Positions 29,300 through 40,384 are shown, numbered from the stretch's first letter. The stretch is 64,000 nt of DNA from Prorocentrum cordatum (GCA_963575745.1 CAUYUJ010002747.1:1-64000); one strand, 5' to 3'. Made by a program: numbers and translations. The notes: generated from the letters alone by a model not told the origin.

Positions 29300-30970
29300 C
29301 GGCGGAAATGAGCGAGAGTCCGGAGGGCGGGGGGGGGGGGGGCGGCTCGCGCACCGCCCGCGCGGCGGCCGGCGGCGCAGGCGGGGGCCAGGGGGAGAAG
29401 GGGAGGAGGAGGGGATGAGGAAGGAGAGGAACGATGATAAAGAGTAGAAGGGGGAGGGGCGCGAGGGAGTGGATGGAGAGAATGAGGCGGAGGAGGGACG
29501 CATGGAGATGGGGGGGCGCGAAGAGGCGGGGGAGGGATGCAAAGAAGTCGAGGGGGAGAAGAAGGATGCAAAGAGTAGATGGAGGAGGGGCGCAAGGGCG
29601 CGGAGGGAGAGAAGGGGGGCACAAGGAGGTGGAGGAGAGAAACGAGGGAGGGAAAGAGACGCGACGAGGACTCCTGACTCAAGACCTCGCGATGGGGATG
29701 GGGAGAGGGGGATCGGACAAGGGGGGCGATGAACGGAGGAGGTGGGCGCCGGCCGCAGGCGCGGGCCCTCCCAGCCGCCGTGGCGCGGGCGCGGGCAGTC
29801 GTCGCCGCCGCCGTCGTCGTCGCGCCGTCGTCGCCGTCGGTTTTTCGCATCGTTTTTGAAGGCCCCGGGGCCTGGCCTGGAGACGGCCCCCAGAGGCCAG
29901 AGGCCGAACATCCAGAGGGGAGACGGCCTCCAGAGGCTGAAAATCAAACGTTTTTTGTTTCGTCGGTTTGTCGTTTCGTTTTCGAATGTCCCGGGGCCTG
30001 TGGGCGGCGACGACGACGACGACCTCGACGACGACGACGATCGCGGCGACGACGACGAGGACGACGACGACGACGATGATGACGTCTCGTCGTTGCCGTC
30101 TGTCTGCTTCTCCCCACCTCGTTACTTTCCTCCGGTCAGCGCAGCCTGCCCAGGACCCTCGCGGGAGGCCCCTTGTTCGGACGCGCGCCTCCAAGGAGGA
30201 CGTGCAGTCTTAGTGTGTATCTGTGCGTCCCACGTATCCCCCTCCTCCTCCCAGCCCCCCCCCCCCCTCCTCCTCCTCCGCCTCCTCCTCCTCCGCCTCC
30301 TCCCTCCTCCTCCCTGCCTCCCCCTCCTCCGCCTCCTCCTCCTCCCCCCCCCCCTCCTCTTCCTCCTCCTCCTCTCCCTCCTCCTCCTTTTGTTTCCCTT
30401 ATATTTTTTCTCTTCCCCCTTCTCCTCCTCCTCCTCCCCTCCTCCTCCCCCTCCTCCTCCTCCTCCTCCTCCTCCTCCTCCTCCTCCTCTCCCCCCTCCC
30501 CGCTCCTCCTCCTCTTCCTACTTATCATCCTTCTCCTTCTCGTCAACCTCCCCCCCTCCCCTCCTCCCTCCTCCTCCTCCTCCTCTTCTCCTCCTCCTCC
30601 TCCTCCTCCTCCTCCTCCCCCTCCTCCTCCTCCTCCTCCCTTCCCTCCTCCTCCTCCTCCCCCTCCTCCTCCTCCTCCTCCTCCTCCTCCTCCTCCCTCC
30701 CCCCCTCCTCCTCCTCGTCCTCCTTGTCCTTCTCGTCCTTCTCCTTGTCCTCCTCCTCCTCCTCCTCCTCCTCCTCCTCCTCCTCCTCATCGTCGTCCCC
30801 CGTCCCGCCAGGGCGGCTCCAAATGTGAAAGGGAATACTTGAATGGACTTTTGAGGCGGGGATGGGTCGGGGGGGTGCATAGCGTCATAACTGGTGCGTC
30901 GTCTCTTCCTCCTCCTCCACATCCTCCTCCTCCTTCCCTCGTGCTCCTCCTCCTCCTTCTCCTCCTCCTC
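29300..30970. repeat. GAG/GGC-, CGA- and CTC-rich low-complexity interval
   Basis: GGA-rich to 29730, CGA-rich near 30010-30080, then a long degenerate (CTC)n from 30240 to 30795 and again 30905-30975. A direct repeat of 'CCCCGGGGCCTG' with preceding T-rich sequence occurs at about 29850-29880 and 29965-30003. No gene recognised. Confidence 0.8.
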
Positions 30971-30973
30971 CTC

Positions 30974-30994
30974 CCGTTGCCATTTTGGCTCTGG
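30974..30994 (+). other. Degenerate dinoflagellate spliced-leader relic
   Basis: CCGTTGCCATTTTGGCTCTGG matches the conserved dinoflagellate spliced leader core (CCGTAGCCATTTTGGCTCAAG, from general knowledge) at 18 of 21 positions. It lies exactly where CTC microsatellite ends and the retroelement-like sequence begins, as expected if a trans-spliced mRNA was reverse transcribed and inserted. The CCAT.TTGG core is also common in the unrelated TTGGGGCC repeats, which weakens the call a little. Confidence 0.6.
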
Positions 30995-31925
30995 ATTATC
31001 GGGTCGAAGCTCCGTTGCGGAGCTGCACGTCGCGGCCGATCGCCCGACAAGCAGACCGATTCGTGCGCGCATCGCGCGTGGCCGTCGCCGTGCACCTCCG
31101 GCTGTGCTACACTCCGGAGCAGACGACTCCCTGCGCCGGATGTTCATTACGGCGCCGGGCGCCTACTTTCTGCAACTTCAGGTTGCGGTGGCAAGCGGCA
31201 GGCCCGCAAGTCTCAGCGGGCGTTGTCAGATGAAACGAGTGCAAAGACTCAACGTTACAATGCTCTTCAAAGACGACTGGCTGTTATTTTGCGTCGCGAA
31301 TCTGGTTCTCCGCAAGCTACGCATGCTGCGGCGAATTCGAAGCAAGCTAGACTCGGCGGAATGTTGGCCATCGAGCCTGGGAAATTAATGTCAGCCGAAA
31401 CGTTGCGTGGAGAAGCTGGGGCAGCCTCCAGAAGGCGGGCTGTTCGTACCGTGTATCAGTTGGTTCAGCGGCTGGCACCTGAGGCGCCAGCTCCGCCGGC
31501 GACGGTGTGGGATGGCAATTCACTGCGCATGAACTGACCACGGGATGGAGGTCCGCGCGACGGCAGCGGCCCAGATATTTGAGTGGGCCGAAATACCGTT
31601 GCGTGAGCGACTACCGTCGCGATCGAATGCTGTCATTCGTGACAGTGATCAATTTCGCCATTTGGTCATGCTCACGCCTGGATCTGCGCGGAGCGCTGAA
31701 GGGAAGCTACCGAATAACAAAGCTGCGCCTGGTCCACAATTATGGGTTGACAGAAGGCAAGAGTGTTCGTCTGGTGCGGTTGCCGAGATCTGGGCGTGAT
31801 CTTGCTCTCTTCATAGTGCGGATGCAGCGTGCCTATACGTCTGCTGCCTTGGGCTCTCGCGTGGAGGCCCCGATTCATCGCGAGGGCGGGGGGGCAGCGC
31901 TTCCGAGAGAAAAACAATAGCTGGC
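30995..31925 (+). pseudogene. LINE-like retroelement remnant, 5' part
   Basis: The protein-like reading shifts between frames: RYNALQRRLAVILRRESGSP and SAETLRGEAGAASRRRAVRT (31235-31510), then LTEGKSVRLVRLPRSGRDLA (31740-31810). No domain is certain. It is assigned to the same element because it is continuous with the reverse-transcriptase remnant downstream and starts at the spliced-leader relic. Confidence 0.4.
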
Positions 31926-31929
31926 GGCT

Positions 31930-33340
31930 CGGGCGTTGCGAATCATTATCGCACATTGAATATCTCGGCGGATCTAGGTTAAAAGATATCTAGATTGGCC
32001 CGCGCCCCTTACAAATATAGCCATGCCGCCGCCGCTTCTGTTTTCCAGTTTGGTATTCTTCCGGGGCGGGCGACTAGAGATGCGTTGGTTTGCTTCGATG
32101 AATTCCACGGGCGGTTTCGGAGTACCAGGCGAGCACAAGCGAAGGGTGGCCACCATGCCCGCGGCCCTGCTTCAGTTGGAAAATGCTTGTGTATCTGGGG
32201 GCCCTGGAAAGTTGGGTCGCGAGGGTATCTGGGGGGCCCTGGAAGTCCCAGCGAGCTTGAGAGGCCCTAGCCTGATTCGAAGAACGGCTTCCTGATGGTA
32301 CTTGTTATTCGGTTCGTGACATGAGGGCCCAGAAAGAAGGTTAATGGACGCGCGTGGGTCCGAAAAGGCGTTCGACGGAGTAGCGCCCTGGGGTCCGTTT
32401 TCTTGGCTGCGCGTGAGTTCGCGGCCCGAGATATCCAGGCCGAGCGCCCCGCTGCTGGCCCTGGTCTTGTTCGCGCATGCTTGGGCCCGTCCTTGACTGA
32501 GCGACGCGAGCGTGATTGTTTGAGTTTCGAGGGCCCCGAGCTGATGCCCCTGGACGCGTCGCAATTGGAGTTCGTTGGCGACCTGGCCTCTTTCTTGGAG
32601 GTGGCGGATTGCGGGGGCATCGAAGACCTTGTCGCTCTGGTCCAGCGCGCGGCGCAACGCCAGCCGGCGACAGTCGATGCCAGCAAAACCGATGCACCGT
32701 TCGCGGCACGCGGGCTGGGGCGGGGGGGGGGCAGGCGAACTGAACGGTGAATTCAAACGCAAGCAAGTGAAGTTTGGCACGGGTGCCCTTGCTGTCGCTG
32801 CTTCTCCCTCTGTCAAATGCGCAGGGTTTCAAGTGCGAGGGGGTGGTGGGTCGTGCGACGAGGTGGCCACTCGCATTTCAAAGGCCACTCTTGCTCATGC
32901 TCGCCTTGCATTGAGGGCGCGGCGTGGCGTCATTATTTCTACAGCGTTGAAGGTTCGACTGTGGAACTAATTCATTATTTAGCTCTCTCCCATTGCATGT
33001 GGCGGAGGCGCGTGCGACGGCGGCTTCTTGCGAGGCCCGCTTGGAGAGTCTCCAGAGCAAGAAGCTACGTCACTTGCTGAAATGCCTGGTTTATCTTGAG
33101 CGCGTTCCTAACAGCGTTGCGCGCGAACGTGCTCGTGCGCTCAGTGCCCGAACTATTTTTATGCATCGCGGATTGCGCTGGTGGCGTCGCGTTCTGGGAC
33201 CCGCGTTCCAAGAGTGCCGCGACGGGGCCCCGCAGGCGCGTGACGAGACGGTGGGGGCACGTGTTGTTATGCTCGGGCGTTGTTCGTTTGAGGGCAATGT
33301 TGGAGGGGGGGGGCGGTGGCGGCGCGCTTCGTGAACGCAT
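31930..33340 (+). pseudogene. LINE-like reverse transcriptase, decayed
   Basis: RT landmarks occur in the right order but in different frames: FQFGILPGRATRDALVCFDE (about 32050-32110; like the 'QFGFR.GRST.DA' block), SEKAFDGVAPW (about 32355-32390; motif A 'KAFD'), FVGDLASFLEVADCGGIEDL…DASKTDA (about 32570-32700; motif C region and 'KT'), KCAGFQVRGGGGSCDEVATR (thumb-like 'HLG….G.E…R') and RGLRWWRRVLGP (about 33165-33205; 'RLRWWQ..L'). Frameshifts and stops separate them, so it is dead. Motif C reads FVGD, lacking the usual Asp pair. Confidence 0.6.
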
Positions 33341-33344
33341 GGTG

Positions 33345-34640
33345 TCGTTATGCCGTGATCTCCGTGAGTTCTTGGCCGCGCCCCCTGTAGCCCGGCGCGC
33401 GGGAGCTTGTCAGCTTGCAGGTCTTGCGGAGCTTGGCGGCCGCATTGGGCGCGCCTGGCTGCGCGAGTTGGCCCTGGTGCCGACGGCGCATCTCACGTGT
33501 GTCCATCCGGTTACGTCCATGCATGATCCTAGAGATGTTGCAGTTGTTTGCCCATTTATGCGATCTGAGCGCGGTGGGGCGTGTAAGTGGGAAAGGGGCC
33601 TTGCCATCCATCGTGCCCGTGTGCGTTGAGCGCAGCCGCTTTCGGTGGTGTGCGATCTTAGATGTCCGTTGTGTGGTCAGCAGCTTGCGCGTCAGGACAC
33701 GCTTCTTCGGCGCGTTCGCTCGCGCCGTTCTGCGTCCGTTGAGGTTCGGGCTCGGGCGCTAGGTGCGCCGGCCGATTCGATCGCCCCAGTTGCCAGACAG
33801 CAGCCGGCGTTGAGAAGGCCCGGCGCAGACGGCGGCGGACGGAGCGTGCGCGAAGCTGTTTCGCCAGCAGGAGAAGGAGTGCGCAAAGGAGGGGAAGGTG
33901 GCAAGGGGCAAAGCAGAGGAGGACGGAGGTGAGCTCAAAAGCCATCTTCGTGGGAAGAAGCCAGATGTCATGGGCGGGCCTTTGATTGCACGTGTTCCGC
34001 AGGTTCCTCAGCAGCCTCATATTCCAGAGAAGTTGAATCCAAGTGGAGCGGTGCTGCAAACAATAGTAAATGTTTGTGCATTTGGTGAGCGCGCTAGAAG
34101 TGTCTCCTCGATTCGTTGTCTTCGCGCCTTTCGCGTGGGGGTTGATATCGGCGGAGCACCCACTGACAGGTGGATCTCTTCCTTCCCAAGGGGGAATGTT
34201 GTGAAACACTTACGAATCTTGGTGCACGATCGCACGCTTGAGAAAGCGGGCGTTGCTATCTTGGCATATTTCGCTCCGAGGACGGCCGCTGCAAAAGAGG
34301 TGGCGTCTCTTGCGTTCAAACCTCAGGAATCGAATCGTGGCCCACCTTCAAAGAAAAAGGCTAAGATATGAGCACTTGCTGCATAACGAGTTGGTGCTGC
34401 GAGTGACCGAGGCACTGGGCAGAGGTGTGGTGCTGGTCGCTTGCGGCAGAGCCTGGCCGCAGAGGCGGTCAGCGCCGCGGGCCGTGCCACCCCGTGCTCG
34501 CAGTGCCGCAGGATGGTTATAACATGGTATAGACGCGTCGCCAGAAGCCTGAAGAGGGTTGAGCGTTGTCACATATTGGTATATCTACTTCCTTCGCTGT
34601 CTAGAGATCATCAACCCCCAAGCAATAATACTATTCTCAT
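33345..34640 (+). pseudogene. LINE-like retroelement remnant, 3' part with zinc-finger-like pieces
   Basis: A CPFMRSERGGACKWERGLAIH stretch (near 33560-33620) and RCPLCGQQLARQDTLLRRVR (near 33660-33720) resemble the Cys/His fingers that often follow RT in dinoflagellate LINEs. From 33898 to 34371 one frame stays open (…GGPLIARVPQVPQQPHIPEK… WISSFPRGNVVKHLRILVHD) and ends with a basic SKKKAKI tail, unassigned. No poly(A) tail is seen at the 3' boundary near 34640. Confidence 0.4.
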
Positions 34641-35371
34641 TCTGTAGAGCAAATGCGCCAGGCCCCCTCCTGGGGCGCCTTCCATCTCCCTTGTATCAGA
34701 TGTACGTTCCTGGCCCCGCGCTCCCCCACCATGGCCAAAGACAGTCCAAGACGACCCCCAAACCCCCCCACAACGTAACATAATTGCCCAAGACGCTCCC
34801 GCGCAACCCAGGATCGCCTTCGGGCGGATCTCTAGGCTCCAGGGAGGCCTCCAAGAGACCTCCAGAGAGTCCCGAGAGGCCTCCCGAAAGCGCCCTGAGA
34901 ACCTAAAATAGTTAATTTCCATTGTTTTTTTTTGTAAGGCGTTAGACTGTCTCATCATCCCATGTTTCCAACGCTGCAAGACGGCCGAAGAGAGCCCCCA
35001 GGACCGCCCCAGAGGCCAAGCCGGCCCCAAGACGGGCAAATACGGTCCCAAGACTGCCAAAGAGGCGCCCCGCCCATATGAGCCCAAGAGCGGGAGCAGG
35101 AGGCCACCAGAGACCTCTGAGAGGTCTCCGGGACCCCCCAGAGGCTTTCAACACACCTCTGATTCTTGAGAGGCCCCCCGGAAAAACGCTGACGAGGCCC
35201 CCCAAACAGCCCAAGAAAGCATCGAAAACCGTCCCAACAAAGCCCAAAGAGGGTCAAATCGTTGAGTTTCAAATTGTTTTTGACGACTTGTTTCGCCTTC
35301 TCACGTTTTGCGGTGTCCAACGCTCCAAGACCGAGGACATATATATATATACATATATATATATGAATATA

Positions 35372-35444
<73 letters not shown>

Positions 35445-35786
35445 TAATATATATATATATATATTATATATATATATATGTGTATGTTTGTCTGTCTGTC
35501 TGTCTGGTTGTCTGTCTGCATGCATGCATGCATGCATGCATGCATGTATGCATGCATGCATGCATGTATGTATGTATGTATGTATGTATGTGTGCATGTA
35601 TGCGTCTGTATGTACAGGTATAGGTGTGTGTTATTATATATGTATGTATTTCGTTTGTATGTATGTATGTACGTACCTACGCATGCATGTGTATGTGTAG
35701 GTGTATGTATATTTATATGTATATGTATATGGGCAAGTGTATGTTTTGTATATGTATATGTTTATGTATATGTATATGTACATGTC

Positions 35787-35826
<40 letters not shown>

Positions 35827-36835
35827 CCTATATGTATAAACCTGTGCAGAGATTCCTTATTTTTCCAAATTCAACAAATACGCGCCCCTTCCTCCCGGGG
35901 GTCCCACACCTTCCCAAAACATCTCGTGTACGCTCCCGGTACCGCGCTTCCCAGCCTCCCGGGGAGGCCCCAACAAAAAGCGCCGACGAGACCCCCAAAA
36001 CAGCCCAGGAGAGCTTCGAAAGCCGTCCCGAGGGAACCCGAAAATGATAACAAATTTGATTTCCATAGGTTTTTGTAGATGTGTTCTACCTTCTCACGTT
36101 TCCCGGCTTCCAACGCTCCAAAACCGAGGAATTCGGAAAACGAGGAATTTCAGAGATTCCATCTTCACGGGGGTCCCGGAACATCGCTTCCCAACCTCCC
36201 GCGGAGCCCGCAAAACGCCCAAGGACAGCCCAAGATGACCCCAAGAAGCCCACAAAACGTCAAAGAAAGGCTCAAGACGCTCCCAAGCAACCCAGGATAG
36301 CTTTCGGGCGGCTCTCCAGGCTCCCAGAAGGCCTCCAAAGTCTTCAAGAGAGCTCCGAGAGGCCTCCAGAGAGCGCCCAGATAACATAATATCATTCATT
36401 TGCATTGCTTGTTTCATGGCTTTTGGCCTTCTCACCATTTCATGATTCCAACGCTCCAAGACGGCCGACGAGGCCCCCAAGACCGCCCCAAGACCGCCCA
36501 AGAGGCCCACAAGACGGCCCCAGGACGTGCCAAGACAGCCTCAAGATTGCCGAAGAAGCGCCCAGGACAGCTCCAGACCACCCCAGAACAGGCCCAAAAT
36601 GAGCCCAAGAGCGGAAGCAGGAGACCTCCCAGAGGCATCCACACACCTCTGACCTCTGAGAGGCTCCCAACAAATCCCCGACGAGGCCCCAAAAACATCC
36701 CAAGACAGCTTCGAAAACCGTCCCGAGAGAGCCCGAAGAGGGTCAAGTCGTTGTTGTCAAGTGGTGTTTGTCGACGCTTTTCTCCTTCTTACGTTTTCCC
36801 GCTTCCAATGTTCCAAGACCGAGGCATTTGAAACA
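34640..36835 (-). repeat. ~350-bp tandem repeat array of inverse-oriented TTGGGGCC-like words
   Basis: A boundary phrase (TTCTCACGTTTTCC.GCTTCCAACGCTCCAAGAC with variation) recurs near 34970, 35325, 36110, 36450 and 36805. Three of the four spacings are about 340-355 bp; the second is longer by about the size of the AT-rich island at 35335-35845. Between phrases the sequence is made of CCCCAAGA, GACGGCCC and CTCCAGGC words. Frames on both strands are repeat-driven. Confidence 0.75.
35335..35845. repeat. AT-rich TA / TGTA / TGCA microsatellite island
   Basis: (TA)n with short interruptions (35340-35480), then (TCTG)n, (CATG)n and (TATG)n tracts to 35840. It is by far the most AT-rich stretch in the window and lies inside one unit of the ~350-bp array. 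Confidence 0.95.
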
Positions 36836-36869
36836 AATTATCCCGGCAAAGCAACCTAACATCGATATG

Positions 36870-37145
36870 TAGAAGCATAGCTGGAGGCATGCAGCAGCAG
36901 TAACAGTCACAGTAGTAGTAGCAATAAGAGTAGGAGAGATGAAACAGTGGTAACAGTGAAGTAGTAGTTGTAGTTGGCGGGAGTGAACGAGTGAAGTGTA
37001 GTAGTAATAGTGGGTGTAGTGGTAACAGTGAAGTGAAGTATAATTGGAGTGGGTGGATGGCAGTAGTAGTAACAGTGAAGTGCGGCGGATGTCTTGGATA
37101 GTAGAATGGTAGTAGGGGAAGTTAGCCCCCGTAGTAACGGTATCA
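36870..37145. repeat. Degenerate AGTAGTAACAGTGA repeat
   Basis: Irregular repeats of GTAGTA, AACAGTGA and AGTGAAG words, adjoining the 48-bp minisatellite. No coding evidence. Confidence 0.65.
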
Positions 37146-37164
37146 GTAGAAGTAATAGTATAAT

Positions 37165-37605
37165 GTATGTCGAAACGAGACACTGTTATCAATGCGCGGA
37201 GCTTGAATGGATGTATTTGCAAACGAGACACTGCTATCAACGCACGGAGCTTGAATGGATATGTGGTCAAACAAGACACTGCGATCAACGCACGAAGCTT
37301 GAATGGATGTATGTCCAAACGAGACACTGCTATCAACGCACGGAGCTTGAATGGATGTATGTCCAGAAGAGACACTGCTATGAACGCAAGGAGCTTGAAT
37401 GGATGTATGTCCAAACGAGACACTGCTATCAACGCACGGAGCTTGAATGGATGTATGTCCAGAGGAGACACTGCTATCAACGCACGTAGCTTGAATGGAT
37501 GTATTTTCAAACGTGACACTGCTATCAACGCACGGAGCTTCAATGGATGTAGGTGCGAACGAGACACTGCTATCAACGGATTGAGTCTCAAACGATTTAT
37601 TGGTA
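37165..37605 (+). repeat. 48-bp minisatellite (16-codon unit)
   Basis: About nine copies of a unit that reads GAGACACTGCTATCAACGCA followed by CGGAGCTTGAATGGATGTAT and eight more bases. Because 48 is a multiple of three, all three plus frames and one minus frame stay open, giving 16-residue repeats such as RHCYQRTELEWMYVQT. Expression is not shown. Confidence 0.85.
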
Positions 37606-37825
37606 TAAATGGTTTTAGCACCAAAACAGGGGCTCGAAGCTCTTGTGTTTGCATCTCTCGTCACGCTCTTTCGAAGGCGCTGGTGTGTACCATCGTTTGC
37701 ACAGCAGCACCAGTGCACATAGTATGCAGACGGAGGAGCCCCGTAACTCACTACGCACGGGTACAGCACTAGACGGAGGAGCACCGTATCTCACTACGCC
37801 CCGTATCTCACTACGCCCCGTAGAG

Positions 37826-38384
37826 CTAGGCTCGTTCAGGCCAGCCTAGCTCTTGTCGGGCTTTCGCGCAAGCGATCTTCGTCGCGGCAATCTTGTCCGT
37901 GAAGAGCTCCGCGAAGGCCTTGGCGATCTGTTCCGGGGGGCCGGATTCGATGATGCTTCGGTCAGGCAAGCCGTGGCTCAAGAGCTGGCCGAAGTTCCTG
38001 GGCCGCGACAGGCTGACGTAGTAGGCCAGCCAAATGGACTCTTTCTTGAGTCCTGGCGGAAACGTCCAGTGCACGATGAAGCCTGGGTCCGCCGTCTTGC
38101 CCTGCACGCCGTGCAGAGTGCCCTGCTTCCTGGGCAGCACGGTCAACTGCGTCCTGGATACCGAGATGGCTGGGCCACCCGCCGCTGGTTTGAACTTCCA
38201 GGGGCGGGCCTGCGCGGCGATCGCGAGCACTCCGCGCAGGTCGGGGCCAGCAGGCTGAGAAGCACTGCCAGCTGTCACTGGCGCGGTCGTCAAGAAGAGT
38301 TCATCGCTGTTGTCCATCTTGACATAGACGGCCTTTGGCATGTAGCGGAGTAGTACAATACCATCCGAGACAATGGTTGCTGCT
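37826..38384 (-). CDS. PIF1-like helicase, C-terminal exon fragment
   Basis: On the minus strand, after TCTACAG at about 38385, the frame reads TIVSDGIVLLRYMPKAVYVK, later RKQGTLHGVQGKTADPGFIV and WLAYYVSLSRPRNFGQLLSH, ending KARQELGWPERA. 'LHGVQGKTADPG….YV.LSRPR' corresponds to the last helicase motifs (V and VI region) of PIF1/RecD-like DNA helicases, in a form that I recall from dinoflagellate proteins. The Walker motifs are not found in the window upstream, so this is an orphan terminal exon. Confidence 0.65.
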
Positions 38385-39900
38385 GTAGACCGCGGAGGAC
38401 GGCCGGTTCCTGTCGGCTGTCAAGACAATGTAGACCGCGGAGGAACGGCTGGTTCCGTCGGAAAGGTTGCAATGCGGGAGGCACGTCCTGAACCAAAGAC
38501 GGCTGTCAAGAATGTGGCCCGGGAATGGAGTTCTGGGTGGCGTACAGTTGGCTCCGGGCATTCAGAATGTGGCCCGGGAATGGAGTTCTGGGAGGTCGAA
38601 GAGCACGAAGTGTGTGACTGTTTGCGAAAAACGAGGTTCCGCGGATCCCCCCGGAAATCCCCAACGGCTCCCCAACGGCTGCCCAGACCCCCCTGTGGAG
38701 TAATGTGCTGCTCTCTTTTTAGCCCATTAGAAACCTATCAGTCTTCGATGTTAGGTAACAAAGGAATTCCATATATTCCCTGTTTATTTCAAGTTGGGAA
38801 TCCAACTGCCCATCCTCTTCCTCGAACCCCATCAAGTCTTCGGGGCCGCATGCAAAAATGTTCCGGGAATGGTGTTGAACTCTCTGAAGCTGTCTTGGCA
38901 CTCTCTTGGATCGTCTTCGTGTCCTTTTGGCGGCCTCTGAAACCATTCTGTAGAAATCGATATTCCATGTTCCCATGAGTTGAAGCTGAAGCAGTGGAAC
39001 GTTATAATTCTTTCTTTCAAACCCACCCTCTGCTTATTTTTTGCGCGAAGACCCCGAGAGGCATCCCAACATACCGTGGCGTGCATCCAGAAAACGTTTA
39101 ATCCACAGCCCAGGCACTACAACTCGAACAACAGGAAAGTCCCACCGCTCTGTTTTTGTTTTGTTTTCCAAGTTCGCCCCCTGTCCACTCTTGCACAGCA
39201 GACCGCAGTTAAGGCCCTAGAAAGGAACCCAGGAAGCATTCGAGGGCCCCGAATCATTGAATAACTAACGGCTAATAATGATTTCTGCGTTTCCGCAGTT
39301 ACCCTTCTATACGATTCCAAGGCTTGCGCAGGGCCTCCAAGAGTGTCCCTGGATGCAATATGATATTCCATGCGTTCGCCCATCAAGCCTAGCTAGAACT
39401 TGAGCGCGAAGCGCGAGCGATGGTTCTCATGCGTATATATACACATATGTATTGTACATACAAAGTATGTGTACATCTATAAATATGTATATATATAAAA
39501 AAGGATATAGTTACACATATTTGTATATAGATATATTAGCGATGCTGCAAAACGTCCAGCCGTCCCATGTCCAAACCTTATTAGTCCGCTCTTTCTGCGC
39601 GAAGCTTCTCCCTTACAGGACGAGCGCTCCACGGGCCAGACGGTAGCTCCACTTAAAAAGGTACGTATATTTTTCGAGCCATAAGGACTGTGACTTGCTA
39701 GCCGGGGAAAAAATCGATCCGGAAGAGGAAACAGATGGACATTCGGCCCTGCGTGAGTTTGGGTCGTCGCACCTTTTGATCGCCGAGCATTGAGCTCGAC
39801 GAAAGCAATACCTCGCACGATCGTTGCCCCGGCACGGCAGCAGCTTGGCGTGGGCGCAAGTTGGACGCGCCGAGAGGCCGCCATTGGGGGTCGGCGCCCC
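38385..39900. other. Gene-poor interval with short duplications
   Basis: A duplicated GTAGACCGCGGAGGA segment (about 38386 and 38431) and a duplicated AATGTGGCCCGGGAATGGAG (about 38510 and 38567). AT-rich TATATA stretches lie near 39430-39540. No recognisable gene. Confidence 0.55.
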
Positions 39901-39922
39901 GCAGTGCCGCGGACGTCGCGGG

Positions 39923-39986
39923 GGCAGGCTCCTTCCGCTACTGCAAGAAGATGATGAAGTTCAAGCCAGACAGGTCGCACTTCTGT
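39923..39986 (+). CDS. Orphan DHHC-palmitoyltransferase-like exon
   Basis: After GGGGGCAG the frame reads GSFRYCKKMMKFKPDRSHFC. DHHC-family palmitoyltransferases have 'R.C..C…KP.R.HHC' at the start of their Cys-rich domain. Here the second Cys is Met and HH is HF. It is followed by TGTAG|GCGCC and then non-coding sequence. Neither the following exon (DHHC itself) nor membrane segments were found nearby. Degenerate or part of a gene with distant exons. Confidence 0.4.
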
Positions 39987-40096
39987 AGGCGCCCCCCTTG
40001 TGCATCCCTCCTGCTCCCCCCTCGTCGTTCACCAGAGAAGAAAGAACCACCACCACCAGCAAGGAGGGCTGGCCGCTCCCTCCCCACCCCCCCCGA

Positions 40097-40159
40097 GCTG
40101 GTGGCACTCCGTTCCGGGCGCGCCCCGTCAGGGAGCGCCCGGAGCGGCGTGCCACCAGC
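40097..40159. other. 63-nt imperfect hairpin
   Basis: The left arm GCTGGTGGCACTCCGTTCCG and right arm (reverse complement GCTGGTGGCACGCCGCTCCG) pair over about 26 bp with a few mismatches. Confidence 0.7.
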
Positions 40160-40247
40160 CCGGGGGGGTGGCCTCTGGGCAGGGAATTCTTTGGAATTCT
40201 GGTGGTAGCATGGCTTGTCTTATGATGTCCCAATCTACTCGAGTTCT

Positions 40248-40384
40248 GACCACCAGAAAGAATTTCGAGCACCAAGAAAGTACCAAGACGGGAGGGTTTT
40301 CGCGTGTCAGGCTCTGGGAGGCGATACTCGTTCGACGAAGTTTCGATATGTTTTGGTGCTCGGAATTCGTTCTGGGATTTGGTC
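40248..40384. mobile_element. MITE-like TIR element, single copy
   Basis: A 137-bp segment with inverted ends: left GACCACCAGAAAGAATTTCG then AGCACCAA; right (reverse complement) GACCAAATCCCAGAACGAAT then TCCGAGCACCAA. About 25 bp match with small gaps. No ORF and no clear target duplication. Confidence 0.55.

Noticed and set aside
30173-31537. 454-residue plus ORF across the CTC tract
   Set aside because: The first two thirds are Pro/Ser/Leu repeats from microsatellite. Only the last part overlaps the retroelement remnant and is described there.
35335-35845. Organellar or AT-rich origin-like insert
   Set aside because: The stretch is simple TA/TG microsatellite with no organellar gene, and the same array continues on both sides.
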